From JANNAT01 sp031422555 (GTDB lineage Bacteria > Pseudomonadota > Alphaproteobacteria > Rhodobacterales > Rhodobacteraceae), in contig JANPLZ010000056.1 in NCBI GenBank assembly GCA_031422555.1, forward strand, positions 10,556-74,555: a DNA stretch of 64,000 bases. Reading direction: 5' to 3'. The first letter of the stretch is position 1. Each line of letters starts with the position of its first letter. This document shows positions 50,505 through 58,865 of this stretch, in pieces. A model generated the notes under the pieces. That model was not told the DNA's origin, did no database searches, and saw only the letters and a list, made by a program, of their open reading frames with translations. The position numbers and the translations under genes are program-made.

Positions 50505-51803
50505 ATGGCAGAGCTGACAACCAATTTCATCGGCATCAAATCTCCCAACCCGTTCTGGCTGGCCTCGGCGCCGCCCACGGATAAGGAATACAACGTGCGC
50601 CGCGCCTTTGCCGCCGGGTGGGGCGGGGTGGTGTGGAAAACCTTGGGGTCCGAAGGCCCGCCGGTGGTGAACGTCAACGGCCCGCGCTATGGTGCTGTCT
50701 GGGGCGCGGACCGGCGCCTGTTAGGCCTGAACAACATCGAGTTGATCACCGACCGTCCGCTGGCGGTGAACCTGCGCGAGATAAAGTCGGTCAAGCGCGA
50801 CTATAAAGACCGCGCCATGATCATCAGCCTGATGGTGCCCTGCGATGAGATTTCGTGGCGCGATATCCTTGCCCATTGCGAAGATACCGAAGCGGACGGG
50901 GTCGAGTTGAACTTTGGTTGCCCGCATGGCATGGCCGAACGCGGCATGGGCGGTGCGGTGGGGCAAGTGCCCGAATATATCGAGATGATCACCCGCTGGT
51001 GCAAGATGCACACCCGTATGCCGGTGATCGTAAAATTAACCCCCAATATCAGCGACATCCGTAAACCCGCCGAGGCCGCCAAACGCGGTGGCGCGGATGC
51101 GGTATCGCTGATCAACACCATCAATTCGATCACCTCGGTCAATCTGGATGATTTTGCACCCGAACCGATGATCGACGGCAAAGGCACCCATGGCGGCTAT
51201 TGCGGGCCTGCGGTCAAGCCGATTGCGTTGAACATGGTGGCGGAAATTGCCCGCAGCCGCGAAACCCACGGCCTGCCAATCTCGGGCATCGGCGGCATCA
51301 CCACATGGCGCGATGCGGCGGAATTCATGGCCTTGGGCGCGGGCAACGTGCAGGTTTGCACCGCCGTGATGACCTATGGGTTCAAGATTGTTGCGGAAAT
51401 GATATCGGGCCTGTCCGACTATATGGACGCCAAAGGCATGGCCAGCACCGCCGATCTGGTGGGCCGCGCGGTGCCGAATGTGACCGACTGGCAATTCCTG
51501 AACCTGAATTACGTGACCAAAGCGGTGATTTCCCAAGATGACTGCATCAAATGCGGGCGCTGCTATGCCGCCTGCGAAGACACCAGCCATCAGGCGATTT
51601 CGATGTCGCCCGACAGGGTGTTCAAAGTGATGGATGATGAATGCGTGGCCTGCAATCTGTGCGTCAACGTCTGCCCGGTGGAAAACTGCATCACCATGGT
51701 TGAAGTGCCTTTGGGTGCTGTCGACGAACGCACCGGGCGCAAGGTTGTCGATTATGGCAACTGGACAACACATCCGAACAATCCATCGGTGGCGGCGGAA
51801 TAG
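50505..51803 (+). CDS. preA: NAD-dependent dihydropyrimidine dehydrogenase subunit PreA (PydA)
   Basis: A 432-residue enzyme with an FMN-binding TIM barrel, N-terminal NFIGIKSPNPFWLASAPPTD. The active-site loop LNFGCPHGMAERGMGGAVGQ has the catalytic Cys of dihydropyrimidine dehydrogenases. Two 4Fe-4S motifs stand at the C-terminus (CIKCGRCYAACEDTSHQ and CVACNLCVNVCPVENC). It reduces uracil to dihydrouracil, the first step of the reductive pyrimidine pathway, whose later enzymes are encoded 6-9 kb downstream. The stop codon is followed directly by tandem hairpins. Confidence 0.95.
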   Translation: MAELTTNFIGIKSPNPFWLASAPPTDKEYNVRRAFAAGWGGVVWKTLGSEGPPVVNVNGPRYGAVWGADRRLLGLNNIELITDRPLAVNLREIKSVKRDYKDRAMIISLMVPCDEISWRDILAHCEDTEADGVELNFGCPHGMAERGMGGAVGQVPEYIEMITRWCKMHTRMPVIVKLTPNISDIRKPAEAAKRGGADAVSLINTINSITSVNLDDFAPEPMIDGKGTHGGYCGPAVKPIALNMVAEIARSRETHGLPISGIGGITTWRDAAEFMALGAGNVQVCTAVMTYGFKIVAEMISGLSDYMDAKGMASTADLVGRAVPNVTDWQFLNLNYVTKAVISQDDCIKCGRCYAACEDTSHQAISMSPDRVFKVMDDECVACNLCVNVCPVENCITMVEVPLGAVDERTGRKVVDYGNWTTHPNNPSVAAE

Positions 51804-51857
51804 AAGATTTTTCGCCGAAAAATCTTCGGCTGCCAAAAAATTTTCGCCGAAAATTTT
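51804..51857. repeat. Tandem AT-rich hairpins after preA (TTTTCGGCGAAAA family), bidirectional terminator
   Basis: Inverted repeat with arms AAGATTTTTCG/CGAAAAATCTT around one base (51804-51826), then a second with arms AAAATTTTCG/CGAAAATTTT (about 51836-51856). It sits exactly between the preA stop and the stop of the convergent small gene, so it can end both transcripts. Closely similar to the set after clpX. Confidence 0.65.
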
Positions 51858-51861
51858 TATG

Positions 51862-52107
51862 TCAACAGATCAGTTTCATTTGCCCTGCGTTGCAGATCAC
51901 AATGAATTGGCCACCGATTTCGACCAGATGAAAGCCGCGGTTGCGCACTTCGCGTTCAAACGCGGCGCGGCCGATTTCGCGTTCAACGTCGCGGACGGCC
52001 CGCCGGATTACGCCGCCCTTTTGGATGGCCTTGGCGGTGAACATGGCATCGCACCATTTGGCATTCGGCATCGGTGGGGTAAACATCTGCATGACTGCAG
52101 GGTTCAC
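51862..52107 (-). CDS. Small conserved Rhodobacterales protein (often annotated as phosphoribosylanthranilate isomerase)
   Basis: An 81-residue protein with the core KAIQKGGVIRRAVRDVEREI, GRAAFEREVRNRGFHLVEIG and GQFIVICN. I recognise this from small Rhodobacterales proteins that carry the automatic name N-(5'-phosphoribosyl)anthranilate isomerase; at this length it cannot be the TrpF barrel. The opposite-strand open frame over the same bases is a shadow. The first codon of the frame is GTG; ATG codons at 52092 and 52086 are alternatives, and no clear Shine-Dalgarno helps decide. It lies 27 bases after the stop of kup on the same strand, so it may be the last gene of the kup transcript. Function unknown. 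Confidence 0.7.
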   Translation of the reverse strand: MNPAVMQMFTPPMPNAKWCDAMFTAKAIQKGGVIRRAVRDVEREIGRAAFEREVRNRGFHLVEIGGQFIVICNAGQMKLIC

Positions 52108-52134
52108 GATTCTGGTTAAAATTCGGTAAACCGA

Positions 52135-54060
52135 TCAGATCGCCAGTTGCTGACCCATTTCCACCACCCGGTTTGACGGCAGGCAATAAAACGCTGTGGC
52201 GTCGGATGCGGATTTTGTCAGCGAGATATAGACCCGCTCTTGCCAGAATGGCAGGCCCTGATGGCGGGCGGCGCGGAACGAGCGGCGGTTCAAAAAGAAC
52301 GAGGTCGTCATGATGTCAAACTTTTCGCCCCGCCGCCGCGCCAGAGCCAAAGCCTTGGGAACATTGGGGGTTTCCATATAGCCAAACACCATGTTTACCC
52401 GAACGAATTTTTCGTTCAGCCGCTCCAGCGTCAGGCGGGCATCGTCGTTGACGGTCGGCGACGGGGCCACTGTGACGGTGACGATAAAGTTCTGGCTGTG
52501 CAAAACCCGGTTGTGTTTGATGTTGTGCATCAGCGCTGACGGGGCAGTATCAGGATCCTGCGTCAGAAAGACGGCGGTGCCCGGCACTTCGATCGGGCGG
52601 GATTTTTCCAGCATGCCGATCAGCTTGACCAACGGCACCGCCGATTCCGCCGCCTTGCGCTTGACGTGTTTGGTGCCGCGCACCCAGGTCCAGACCAGAA
52701 AGCACATGGTGGCTGCCATCAGCACCGGCACATAGCCGCCATCGGGGATCTTTACCATATTGGCCGCCAGAAACACCGTTTCCGCCAGCAAGATCGGCAC
52801 CATCACCGCCAAAACGCCCCACAACGGCCATTTCCACGCTTTCAGGAACAGGATGAACGCCAGAATAGAGGTGATCACCATATCGCCGGTCACTGCGATA
52901 CCATAAGCCGAGGCAAGGTTCGAGGAAGAGCCGAAAATCACCACCAGACACAGCACGCCCACCATCAGGATGGTGTTGACCTTGGGCAGATAAATCTGCC
53001 CCAACTGGGTGTCCGAGGTGTGGCGGATTTCCAGACGCGGCAGCAGGCCCATTTGCACCGCTTGTTGCATCATCGAAAACGCGCCCGAAATCACCGCTTG
53101 GCTGGCGATCACCGTGGCCGCCATGGCAAGGATCACCAAAGGCAGCAAGGCCCAGGCCGGTGCCATCTGGAAAAACGGATTTTCCGCGGTTTCAGGATGC
53201 GCCAGCACCAAAGCGCCTTGGCCAAGATACGACAGCGTCAGCGCGGGAAAGATCAAAATGGCCCAAGCCAGCCGGATCGGGCGGCGGCCAAAATGGCCCA
53301 TATCGGCATAAAGCGCCTCACCACCGGTGACGGCCAGAAACACCGACCCCAGCACGATAAAGCTGGCCCGGCCATTTTCCACAAGGAAACTGGCGGCATA
53401 CCACGGGTTCAGCGCTGCAAGAATGCCGATGTCGTCAAAGATATGGCCGATGCCCATCACTGCCATCACCACAAACCACGTCACCATGATCGGGCCAAAA
53501 AACGTTGACACCCGTTCGGTGCCCTGGCTTTGAAACAAGAACAGCCCCAGAATGATCACAATGGTCAGCGGCACCACATAATCGGCAAACTGCGGCGTCA
53601 CCAGTTTCAAGCCTTCGACCGCCGACAGCACCGACATCGCCGGGGTGATGATCGCATCGCCAAAAAACAGCGAAATGCCCACAACGCCGATGGCCAGCAG
53701 CCACCCCGGACGGCGTTTCAGCGCCTGTTGCACCAAGGCCACCAGCGAAAGCGTGCCACCTTCGCCTTTGTTGTCGGCGCGCATGATCAACAAGACATAT
53801 TTGATCGTGACGATCAGGATCAACGTCCAGATCAACAGCGAGATGACGCCGATCACTTCATGCCGCGCAAGGCCATTGCCGCCCGCCGCATGCAACGATT
53901 CCCGCAACGCATAAAGCGGGCTGGTGCCGATATCACCGTAAACCACACCAATGCAGCCCAGCACCAATTTTGGTAGATTTTTCTGCGGGTTATGATCTGA
54001 TTTCGCAGCCTTGTCTGGGGGGGATTGCCCCTTGTCCGGCGTGGCTTTGGTCGTCGTCAT
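52135..54060 (-). CDS. kup: Low-affinity potassium transporter Kup
   Basis: A 641-residue K+ uptake permease with about twelve membrane segments. The family N-terminus is LVLGCIGVVYGDIGTSPLYALRE, followed by GEGGTLSLVALVQQ, SLFFGDAIITPAMSVLSAVEGL and GAFSMMQQAVQMGLLPRL. The C-terminal cytosolic part has IEVPGTAVFLTQDPDTAPSALMHNI. It probably works by H+/K+ symport. An ATG four codons earlier is also possible. It is followed by the small conserved gene and then the hairpins. Confidence 0.95.
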   Translation of the reverse strand: MTTTKATPDKGQSPPDKAAKSDHNPQKNLPKLVLGCIGVVYGDIGTSPLYALRESLHAAGGNGLARHEVIGVISLLIWTLILIVTIKYVLLIMRADNKGEGGTLSLVALVQQALKRRPGWLLAIGVVGISLFFGDAIITPAMSVLSAVEGLKLVTPQFADYVVPLTIVIILGLFLFQSQGTERVSTFFGPIMVTWFVVMAVMGIGHIFDDIGILAALNPWYAASFLVENGRASFIVLGSVFLAVTGGEALYADMGHFGRRPIRLAWAILIFPALTLSYLGQGALVLAHPETAENPFFQMAPAWALLPLVILAMAATVIASQAVISGAFSMMQQAVQMGLLPRLEIRHTSDTQLGQIYLPKVNTILMVGVLCLVVIFGSSSNLASAYGIAVTGDMVITSILAFILFLKAWKWPLWGVLAVMVPILLAETVFLAANMVKIPDGGYVPVLMAATMCFLVWTWVRGTKHVKRKAAESAVPLVKLIGMLEKSRPIEVPGTAVFLTQDPDTAPSALMHNIKHNRVLHSQNFIVTVTVAPSPTVNDDARLTLERLNEKFVRVNMVFGYMETPNVPKALALARRRGEKFDIMTTSFFLNRRSFRAARHQGLPFWQERVYISLTKSASDATAFYCLPSNRVVEMGQQLAI

Positions 54061-54150
54061 TACGTGCACCATGGGCTAAACAGACCCCGCCCTCTATACG
54101 TTTGCCCGCCCTCCGTCCAGCGTGACGATGGGTATCATGTCTGCGGCGCG

Positions 54151-54774
54151 TCAGGGCAGCGTATCAGGGTGGGGGGCCAGCAACCGGGCAAATAGGGTTT
54201 GCAAAAATTCGCTGGCCTCGGCGAAAGGGTCATGGCCCGGCCCAAGAACGGCGCGCACTTGCACGTCAAAATCGGCGTAATGCTGGGTCAGGGCCCAGAT
54301 CGAGAACAGCAGATGCACCGGATGCATCCGCGCGATGCGGCCCTGATCCATCCACAGCGTCAGGACGGCGGCCTTTTCATCGACCAGGGTTTTCAACTCG
54401 CCCTCGATGACCGCCCGCATGCGGGGCGCGCCTTGCAAGATCTCATTGGCGAACAGGCGGCTTTCGCGGGGAAAATCGCGCGAAAGTTCCAACTTCAGGC
54501 GGATATAGCCCATGATTTCGCTGACCGGGTCGCCTTGCGGGTTCAGCGCGCGCAACGGGTCCAGCCATGTGTGCAACAACTGACTAAGCAGCGTTGTATG
54601 CACGGCTTCTTTGGACGGGAAGTAATACAGCAGATTGGGCTTTGACAGCCCGGCCACATCGGCGATCTGATCCAACGTTGCCCCGCGAAAGCCGTGGGTA
54701 GAAAACACTTCTAGCGCGGCTTCCAGAATGGCCGTTGAATTGCGGGCTTGAATGCGGGTGCGGGGTTTGATCAT
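54151..54774 (-). CDS. rutR: TetR-family regulator, RutR-like (copy 1)
   Basis: A 207-residue TetR protein. The helix-turn-helix is NSTAILEAALEVFSTHGFRG, ATLDQIADVAGLSKPNLLYY and FPSKEAVHTTLL. The C-terminal part has SRLFANEILQGAPRM, then DQGRIARMHPVHLLFSIWALTQHYADF, typical of RutR (YcdC), which responds to uracil or thymine. It lies between preTA and the hydantoinase operon. No RutR-type operator is seen next to it, unlike copy 2. The start is the ATG of MIKPRTRIQ; the frame upstream is not protein-like. Confidence 0.85.
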   Translation of the reverse strand: MIKPRTRIQARNSTAILEAALEVFSTHGFRGATLDQIADVAGLSKPNLLYYFPSKEAVHTTLLSQLLHTWLDPLRALNPQGDPVSEIMGYIRLKLELSRDFPRESRLFANEILQGAPRMRAVIEGELKTLVDEKAAVLTLWMDQGRIARMHPVHLLFSIWALTQHYADFDVQVRAVLGPGHDPFAEASEFLQTLFARLLAPHPDTLP

Positions 54775-54933
54775 ACGAAAGCCGGGCCTTGGGTTCAGGC
54801 CCAAGTCGCGGGCGCCCCCCGCAAGGTGGCGCAAAGGCGGCGCTGATGCAAACGCCAAAGCGGCGCTGGCCTTGCAGGGGAGGCGATTATCGGTTTTGCT
54901 GCGGGGGTGTGTTCATTCTGAAAGGTTCTTGTC

Positions 54934-55218
54934 ATGCGCCCTGCCTGCACCGCCACCCTGCTGATCGACGATCACCGCGTTCGGGTCTGGCGCTATGATT
55001 TTGCGCCGGGTGCCGAAACCGGCTGGCACCGGCATGGCCATGACTATGTCATCACCACGCTGACCGATTGCCATATGTTGCTGGAATTGCCTGAAGGTCA
55101 GACTGCAGACGCGTTTGTCGCCGCGGGCACGGTGTATCGGCGCACCGAAGGGGTCGAGCATAACGTGATCAACGGCGGTGATGCGGTGATGAGTTTCATC
55201 GAGACGGAATTGAAATAG
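54934..55218 (+). CDS. Small cupin-domain protein
   Basis: A 94-residue single-domain cupin with metal-binding pattern GAETGWHRHGHDYVITTL (His triad) and later GVEHNVINGGDAVMSFIE. Cupins of this size may act as sensors, isomerases or small dioxygenases; no function can be assigned. It starts after GAAAGG, transcribed divergently from the RutR-like gene 1 and convergent with the UPF0303 gene. Confidence 0.75.
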   Translation: MRPACTATLLIDDHRVRVWRYDFAPGAETGWHRHGHDYVITTLTDCHMLLELPEGQTADAFVAAGTVYRRTEGVEHNVINGGDAVMSFIETELK

Positions 55219-55226
55219 GGTCGGCG

Positions 55227-55694
55227 TCAGCCCAACACTTGCCGGATCGCCGCTACCACCATGGCGTGATCCTCGCGCTGTGGCAGGCCCGACACCGTCA
55301 CCACCGCCACCATCCCGGTGCCCGCCACAACAATCGGCACAGCGCCGCCATGATCAGCGAAATCAGCCGGGTCCAGCCCCTGATCTGCAAGGGTCTGATC
55401 CTTTGCGCGGTTGCGGGTGCCGACCAGCATCGAGCTTTGGGCAAACATCAAGGCGACATTGCTTTTGCGCCGCGCCCACATGTCGTTCAACGGGGCCGCG
55501 CCGGGCGTGCTTGCATGAAACAACACCCGGTTGGCGGTGCGGATATTGATCACCACGCCCAAGTTGTCGCGCTGCGCTTGCGCCATCAAAACAGTGCCCA
55601 ATTCCCAAGCCCGGGTTTCATCAAAGGCGGTAAAGATCAGGGTTGCGGCCTCGGCCAGAAAATCGTCCACAGTTTGGTCAGGTTTGGTCATCAT
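55227..55694 (-). CDS. UPF0303/heme-degrading-domain family protein
   Basis: A 155-residue protein of the UPF0303 family (GlcG/HbpS-like fold). It shows AWELGTVLMAQAQRDNLGVV, INIRTANRVLFHASTPGAAPLN, WARRKSNVALMFAQSS and ADHGGAVPIVVAGTGMVAVVTVSGLPQREDHAMV. The family is linked to heme binding or to small-molecule sensing, and a role in pyrimidine degradation is not known. Either of two tandem ATGs may be the start. It is 8 bases from the convergent cupin stop and upstream of the glycosyltransferase gene's end. Confidence 0.82.
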   Translation of the reverse strand: MMTKPDQTVDDFLAEAATLIFTAFDETRAWELGTVLMAQAQRDNLGVVINIRTANRVLFHASTPGAAPLNDMWARRKSNVALMFAQSSMLVGTRNRAKDQTLADQGLDPADFADHGGAVPIVVAGTGMVAVVTVSGLPQREDHAMVVAAIRQVLG

Positions 55695-55703
55695 CGGCCT
55701 TTG

Positions 55704-56633
55704 TCAAAACACCGCCGCAAAGCGCGGTGGAATCGTGTAGGTTTTGCGGTTGTGCAGCTTGTCATGCCGCCAGATGCCGTTTTCAACATCCTGCACCCAG
55801 CTTTTGGTGATCTTTGCCCGCTGCCAGCCAAAACTGAAATCGGTGTCAATCGGCGGGCCAGTATCGACAAAACTGTGCAAGAAATGATCCATCTCGGCCG
55901 CGCCCTTGGACCAGCCCGCACCTGCCACACCCTCGACGCCCTTGTGCGTGCCTGCCATCAGGCCTTGCCGGTTGGCTTGCCGCGCCAGCAGCATGGTGTG
56001 ATCGGCAAACCGCAGGTGGAACAAGAACAACTGCGGGTCCAGATGCAGCTGCGGGAAGTCGGAATAATGGCCGCCAAGGCTGAAGGTCAGCGCGCGCGCG
56101 GTGATGCAGGGTTTGCAATAGCTGGCATTGATGCGGCCAAAGCGGCGTTGCGACAGGATCGGCGCGCCAGCGTGCAAGGCGTGCGGTTCCAGATCAAGCC
56201 GGTGCAATACTTCGATGGCAAAGGGCGAGATAACGCCGACCTCGCGCGCCCGGCCGATCAGATCCAGCAGGCCGGTGTCGCACCCCGGGTCTGCCACGAT
56301 AATCTCGTCAACGTCGTTGAACACCACCACGTCGAAGCGGCCCAGCAACAGGCGGGTAAAGTCCGAAATCATCTGCCAGCGTAGGCGGTCCCAACCGGGG
56401 CCGGGCACCAAATGCGGCAGAGTTAAAATCTGGCAGCCCTGGGCCTGCGGTGGTAAAACCCGCTGCGCGCCATCGACCAGGATAAACAGCTGATCCTTGG
56501 GCACAAAACGCGCGTAATAGTCGATCCAGATCGGCAGGAAAAACGGCTCGTCGCCGACCATGGTGGCAAAAGCGATGCCGCGGTGTTGGGCATCCTGCGA
56601 TTGGGGCTGATGTCGCGGCTCTGGATCAGGCAT
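55704..56633 (-). CDS. Glycosyltransferase-like protein (family 2, DxD)
   Basis: A 309-residue protein with a glycosyltransferase-A-like beginning (IAFATMVGDEPFFLPIWIDYYARF, then QLFILVDGAQ) and a metal motif in VVVFNDVDEIIVADPG. It resembles uncharacterised family 2 transferases of Rhodobacteraceae. No membrane segment is evident. It lies between the UPF0303 gene and the second RutR-like gene on the same strand. The region has no other envelope gene, so its acceptor is unknown. The start at MPDPEPRHQ is a choice among weak candidates; the fold itself begins about residue 19. Confidence 0.7.
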   Translation of the reverse strand: MPDPEPRHQPQSQDAQHRGIAFATMVGDEPFFLPIWIDYYARFVPKDQLFILVDGAQRVLPPQAQGCQILTLPHLVPGPGWDRLRWQMISDFTRLLLGRFDVVVFNDVDEIIVADPGCDTGLLDLIGRAREVGVISPFAIEVLHRLDLEPHALHAGAPILSQRRFGRINASYCKPCITARALTFSLGGHYSDFPQLHLDPQLFLFHLRFADHTMLLARQANRQGLMAGTHKGVEGVAGAGWSKGAAEMDHFLHSFVDTGPPIDTDFSFGWQRAKITKSWVQDVENGIWRHDKLHNRKTYTIPPRFAAVF

Positions 56634-56713
56634 CGGGTTTAAGGGTCCACCAAAGATTGGGCTGCGCAGATCATGTTGCAGATACAGGGCCAGATCAACC
56701 GGTTTTGCACGCG

Positions 56714-57346
56714 CTAAACCGCGCCGATGCCGCGCAGGATCATGGTTTTGACCGATATTTTCGCCGCCCGCCACTGCGCATCCGACAAAGGCGCACCGCC
56801 GTTCAGCGTTTCAATCTGATGGCCGAAATCGGCGTAATGCTGGGTGGTGGCCCACAGCATATAAAGCAGATGTTCGGGATTGACGGCGGCCATGCGGCCC
56901 TCATCTATCCAGCGCTGGATCAACGCCACCCGCCCCATGGTCCAGTCGCGCAGGGTGGTTTCCAGATAATCCTGTATAACCGGCGCGCCGTGCATCACTT
57001 CGGATGCCCATACCTTTGATCCATCGGCATGGCGGCGCGAGATTTCCATTTTGGCGTCAATATAGGCGCCGATACCTTCGACCGGGCCGGGGGCGTGATC
57101 CATGCTGTCCGCCGCGTGCAACCAGATCTCGAAGATGTTCTGCACCACTTTGCGGTAAAGTTCTTCTTTCGAGGTGAAATAATAATGCAGGTTCGCCTTG
57201 GGCAGCCCGGCCACATCGGCGATCAATTGCATCGTGGCCCCGCCAAAGCCCGCCTCGGCAAAGACTTTTTCGGCTGCCTGCAAAATAAGCTGCTCGTTCT
57301 GTTGGCGGATCTCGTTGCGCCGCAACGGGCGAAGGGTGTCAGACAT
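56714..57346 (-). CDS. rutR: TetR-family regulator, RutR-like (copy 2)
   Basis: A 210-residue TetR protein. The helix-turn-helix is NEQLILQAAEKVFAEAGFGG, ATMQLIADVAGLPKANLHYY and FTSKEELYRKVV. The C-terminal domain has SKVWASEVMHGAPVIQDYLE and EGRMAAVNPEHLLYMLWATTQHYADFGHQI, the RutR pattern also seen in copy 1. Two operators of the RutR type (TTGACC-N4-GGTCA) lie 23-72 bases before its start. They stand between it and the hydantoinase/carbamoylase operon, so it probably represses itself and that operon. The start is the ATG of MSDTLRPLR. Confidence 0.87.
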   Translation of the reverse strand: MSDTLRPLRRNEIRQQNEQLILQAAEKVFAEAGFGGATMQLIADVAGLPKANLHYYFTSKEELYRKVVQNIFEIWLHAADSMDHAPGPVEGIGAYIDAKMEISRRHADGSKVWASEVMHGAPVIQDYLETTLRDWTMGRVALIQRWIDEGRMAAVNPEHLLYMLWATTQHYADFGHQIETLNGGAPLSDAQWRAAKISVKTMILRGIGAV

Positions 57347-57368
57347 TGCAAAACCCGTCAGATAAGTG

Positions 57369-57418
57369 TTGACCGCTTGGTCAGGTTCTATAGCCTTTTG
57401 CTTGACCATACGGTCAGG
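57369..57418. promoter_or_regulatory. Two tandem RutR-type operators
   Basis: Two copies of a 17-base site: TTGACCGCTTGGTCAGG (57369-57385) and TTGACCATACGGTCAGG (57402-57418). Each contains the palindrome TGACC-N4-GGTCA. Known E. coli RutR recognises TTGACCANNTGGTCAA. The centres are 33 bases apart, about three helical turns, so two dimers would bind on one face. Position between the divergent RutR copy 2 and the carbamoyl-amidohydrolase operon supports shared control by pyrimidine supply. Confidence 0.75.
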
Positions 57419-57470
57419 AAAAGATTCGCTGCAAGGGGCATCAAGACCTCTGTGGCACGGGGAGACCATC

Positions 57471-58730
57471 ATGCCAGCCGAAGCGCCAGCAACAGGGGCC
57501 AATCAGCGCATCAATGCCGCGCGGTTGTGGGACAGTCTGGACCAGATGGCGCAGATCGGCCCCGGCGTGGCGGGCGGCAACAACCGCCAGACGTTGACGG
57601 ATGCCGATTCTGCGGGCCGTCATCTGTTTGCGCGTTGGTGCGCCGATGCGGGCCTGACCATGGGCGTCGATACCATGGGCAATATGTTTGCCACCCGCGC
57701 GGGCACCGAAGATCTGGCCCCGGTTTATATGGGCAGTCATCTGGACACCCAACCGACCGGAGGGCGCTATGACGGCGTGCTGGGCGTGCTGGCGGGGCTG
57801 GAAGTGGTCCGCACGATGAACGATCTCGGGTTGCAAACCCGTCATCCGATTGTGGTGACGAACTGGACCAATGAAGAAGGCGCGCGCTTTGCCCCGTCGA
57901 TGCTGGCGTCGGGCGTCTTTGCGGGCTTGCATACCGAAGATTACGCGAAAAGCCGCCGCGATCCGGACGGCAAGGTTTTTGGCGAAGAGTTGGCGCGGAT
58001 CGGCTGGGTCGGCGACGAAGTGGTCGGCGCGCGCAAGATCCACGCGATGCTGGAGTTGCACATCGAACAGGGGCCGATTTTGGAGGCCGAGGGCCGCATG
58101 ATTGGCGTTGTCACGCACGGGCAGGGGCTGTGGTGGCTGGAGGTGACGCTGACGGGGCGTGATGCGCATACCGGGTCCACGCCGATGAACATGCGGCTGA
58201 ATGCGGGGCTGGGCGCCGCGCGCATCGTGGAACGCGTGCATCAGATCGCCATGGCGCATCAGCCGGGGGCGGTGGGCACGGTTGGCCAGACGCTTGTGTT
58301 CCCGAATTCGCGCAATGTGATCCCGGGCCGGGTGGTGTTCACGGTCGATATCCGGTCGCCCGATCTGGGCAAACTCGATGCGATGCGCGGCGAGGTGGAA
58401 CGCGCCGTGGCTGCGGTGGCTGTGGACCTGGGCTTGGGGTTTGCGATTGAAGCGGTCGGCCATTTCGACCCGGTGACGTTTGATGCGGGGCTGGTTCAGG
58501 TGGTGCGGGGTGCGGCAGAGCGGTTGGGGTATTCCCACATGGATATCATCTCGGGCGCCGGCCACGATGCCTGCTGGATCAACCGGGTTGCCCCCACAGT
58601 GATGGTGATGTGCCCCTGCGTGGGCGGGCTGTCGCATAACGAGGCGGAGGAGATCAGCCCGGAATGGGCGGCGGCGGGGACGGATGTGTTGCTGCACGCG
58701 GTGCTGGATGTGGCGGGGGTGGTGGGGTGA
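57471..58730 (+). CDS. Zn-dependent N-carbamoyl-beta-alanine/amino-acid amidohydrolase (M20 family)
   Basis: A 419-residue M20/hydantoinase-carbamoylase-family hydrolase. Zinc ligands: H90 in GSHLDTQPTGGRYDG, D101, E135/E136 in TNEEGARF, the dimer-domain His in ELHIEQGPILEAEGR, and a C-terminal His in GAGHDACWI. It would hydrolyse N-carbamoyl-beta-alanine (beta-ureidopropionase, PydC) to beta-alanine, CO2 and ammonia. Context with preTA and dihydropyrimidinase favours the pyrimidine pathway over hydantoin use. The start is at MPAEAPATG, after GGGGAGA. The tandem RutR sites lie just upstream. Confidence 0.9.
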   Translation: MPAEAPATGANQRINAARLWDSLDQMAQIGPGVAGGNNRQTLTDADSAGRHLFARWCADAGLTMGVDTMGNMFATRAGTEDLAPVYMGSHLDTQPTGGRYDGVLGVLAGLEVVRTMNDLGLQTRHPIVVTNWTNEEGARFAPSMLASGVFAGLHTEDYAKSRRDPDGKVFGEELARIGWVGDEVVGARKIHAMLELHIEQGPILEAEGRMIGVVTHGQGLWWLEVTLTGRDAHTGSTPMNMRLNAGLGAARIVERVHQIAMAHQPGAVGTVGQTLVFPNSRNVIPGRVVFTVDIRSPDLGKLDAMRGEVERAVAAVAVDLGLGFAIEAVGHFDPVTFDAGLVQVVRGAAERLGYSHMDIISGAGHDACWINRVAPTVMVMCPCVGGLSHNEAEEISPEWAAAGTDVLLHAVLDVAGVVG

Positions 58731-58747
58731 GGGTCAGGGGCTTTCTC

Positions 58748-58825
58748 GTCCCGGGCCTGACCCGGGACCTCTTTCAGACGCATTCGCCGCCAACAGCGCA
58801 AGGCCCCGGATCAGGTCTCGGGCGG
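58748..58825. repeat. REP-like CCCGGG palindromes left of the GIY-YIG gene
   Basis: First palindrome: arms GTCCCGGG/CCCGGGAC with loop CCTGA (58748-58768), followed by CTCTTT. Second, degenerate and in opposite orientation: GCCCCGGATCAGGTCTCGGG (about 58803-58822). The pair mirrors the two palindromes on the right of the GIY-YIG gene. Confidence 0.6.
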
Positions 58826-58865
58826 GATACACACATCCTTAACCTTGTTGCGCCAAACCGGTTGC

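Noticed and set aside
55239..56384. 381-codon open frame on the plus strand
   Set aside because: Crosses the UPF0303 and glycosyltransferase genes in antisense; no recognisable domain.
57441..58697. 418-codon open frame on the minus strand
   Set aside because: Antisense to the M20 amidohydrolase with its complete zinc ligands.
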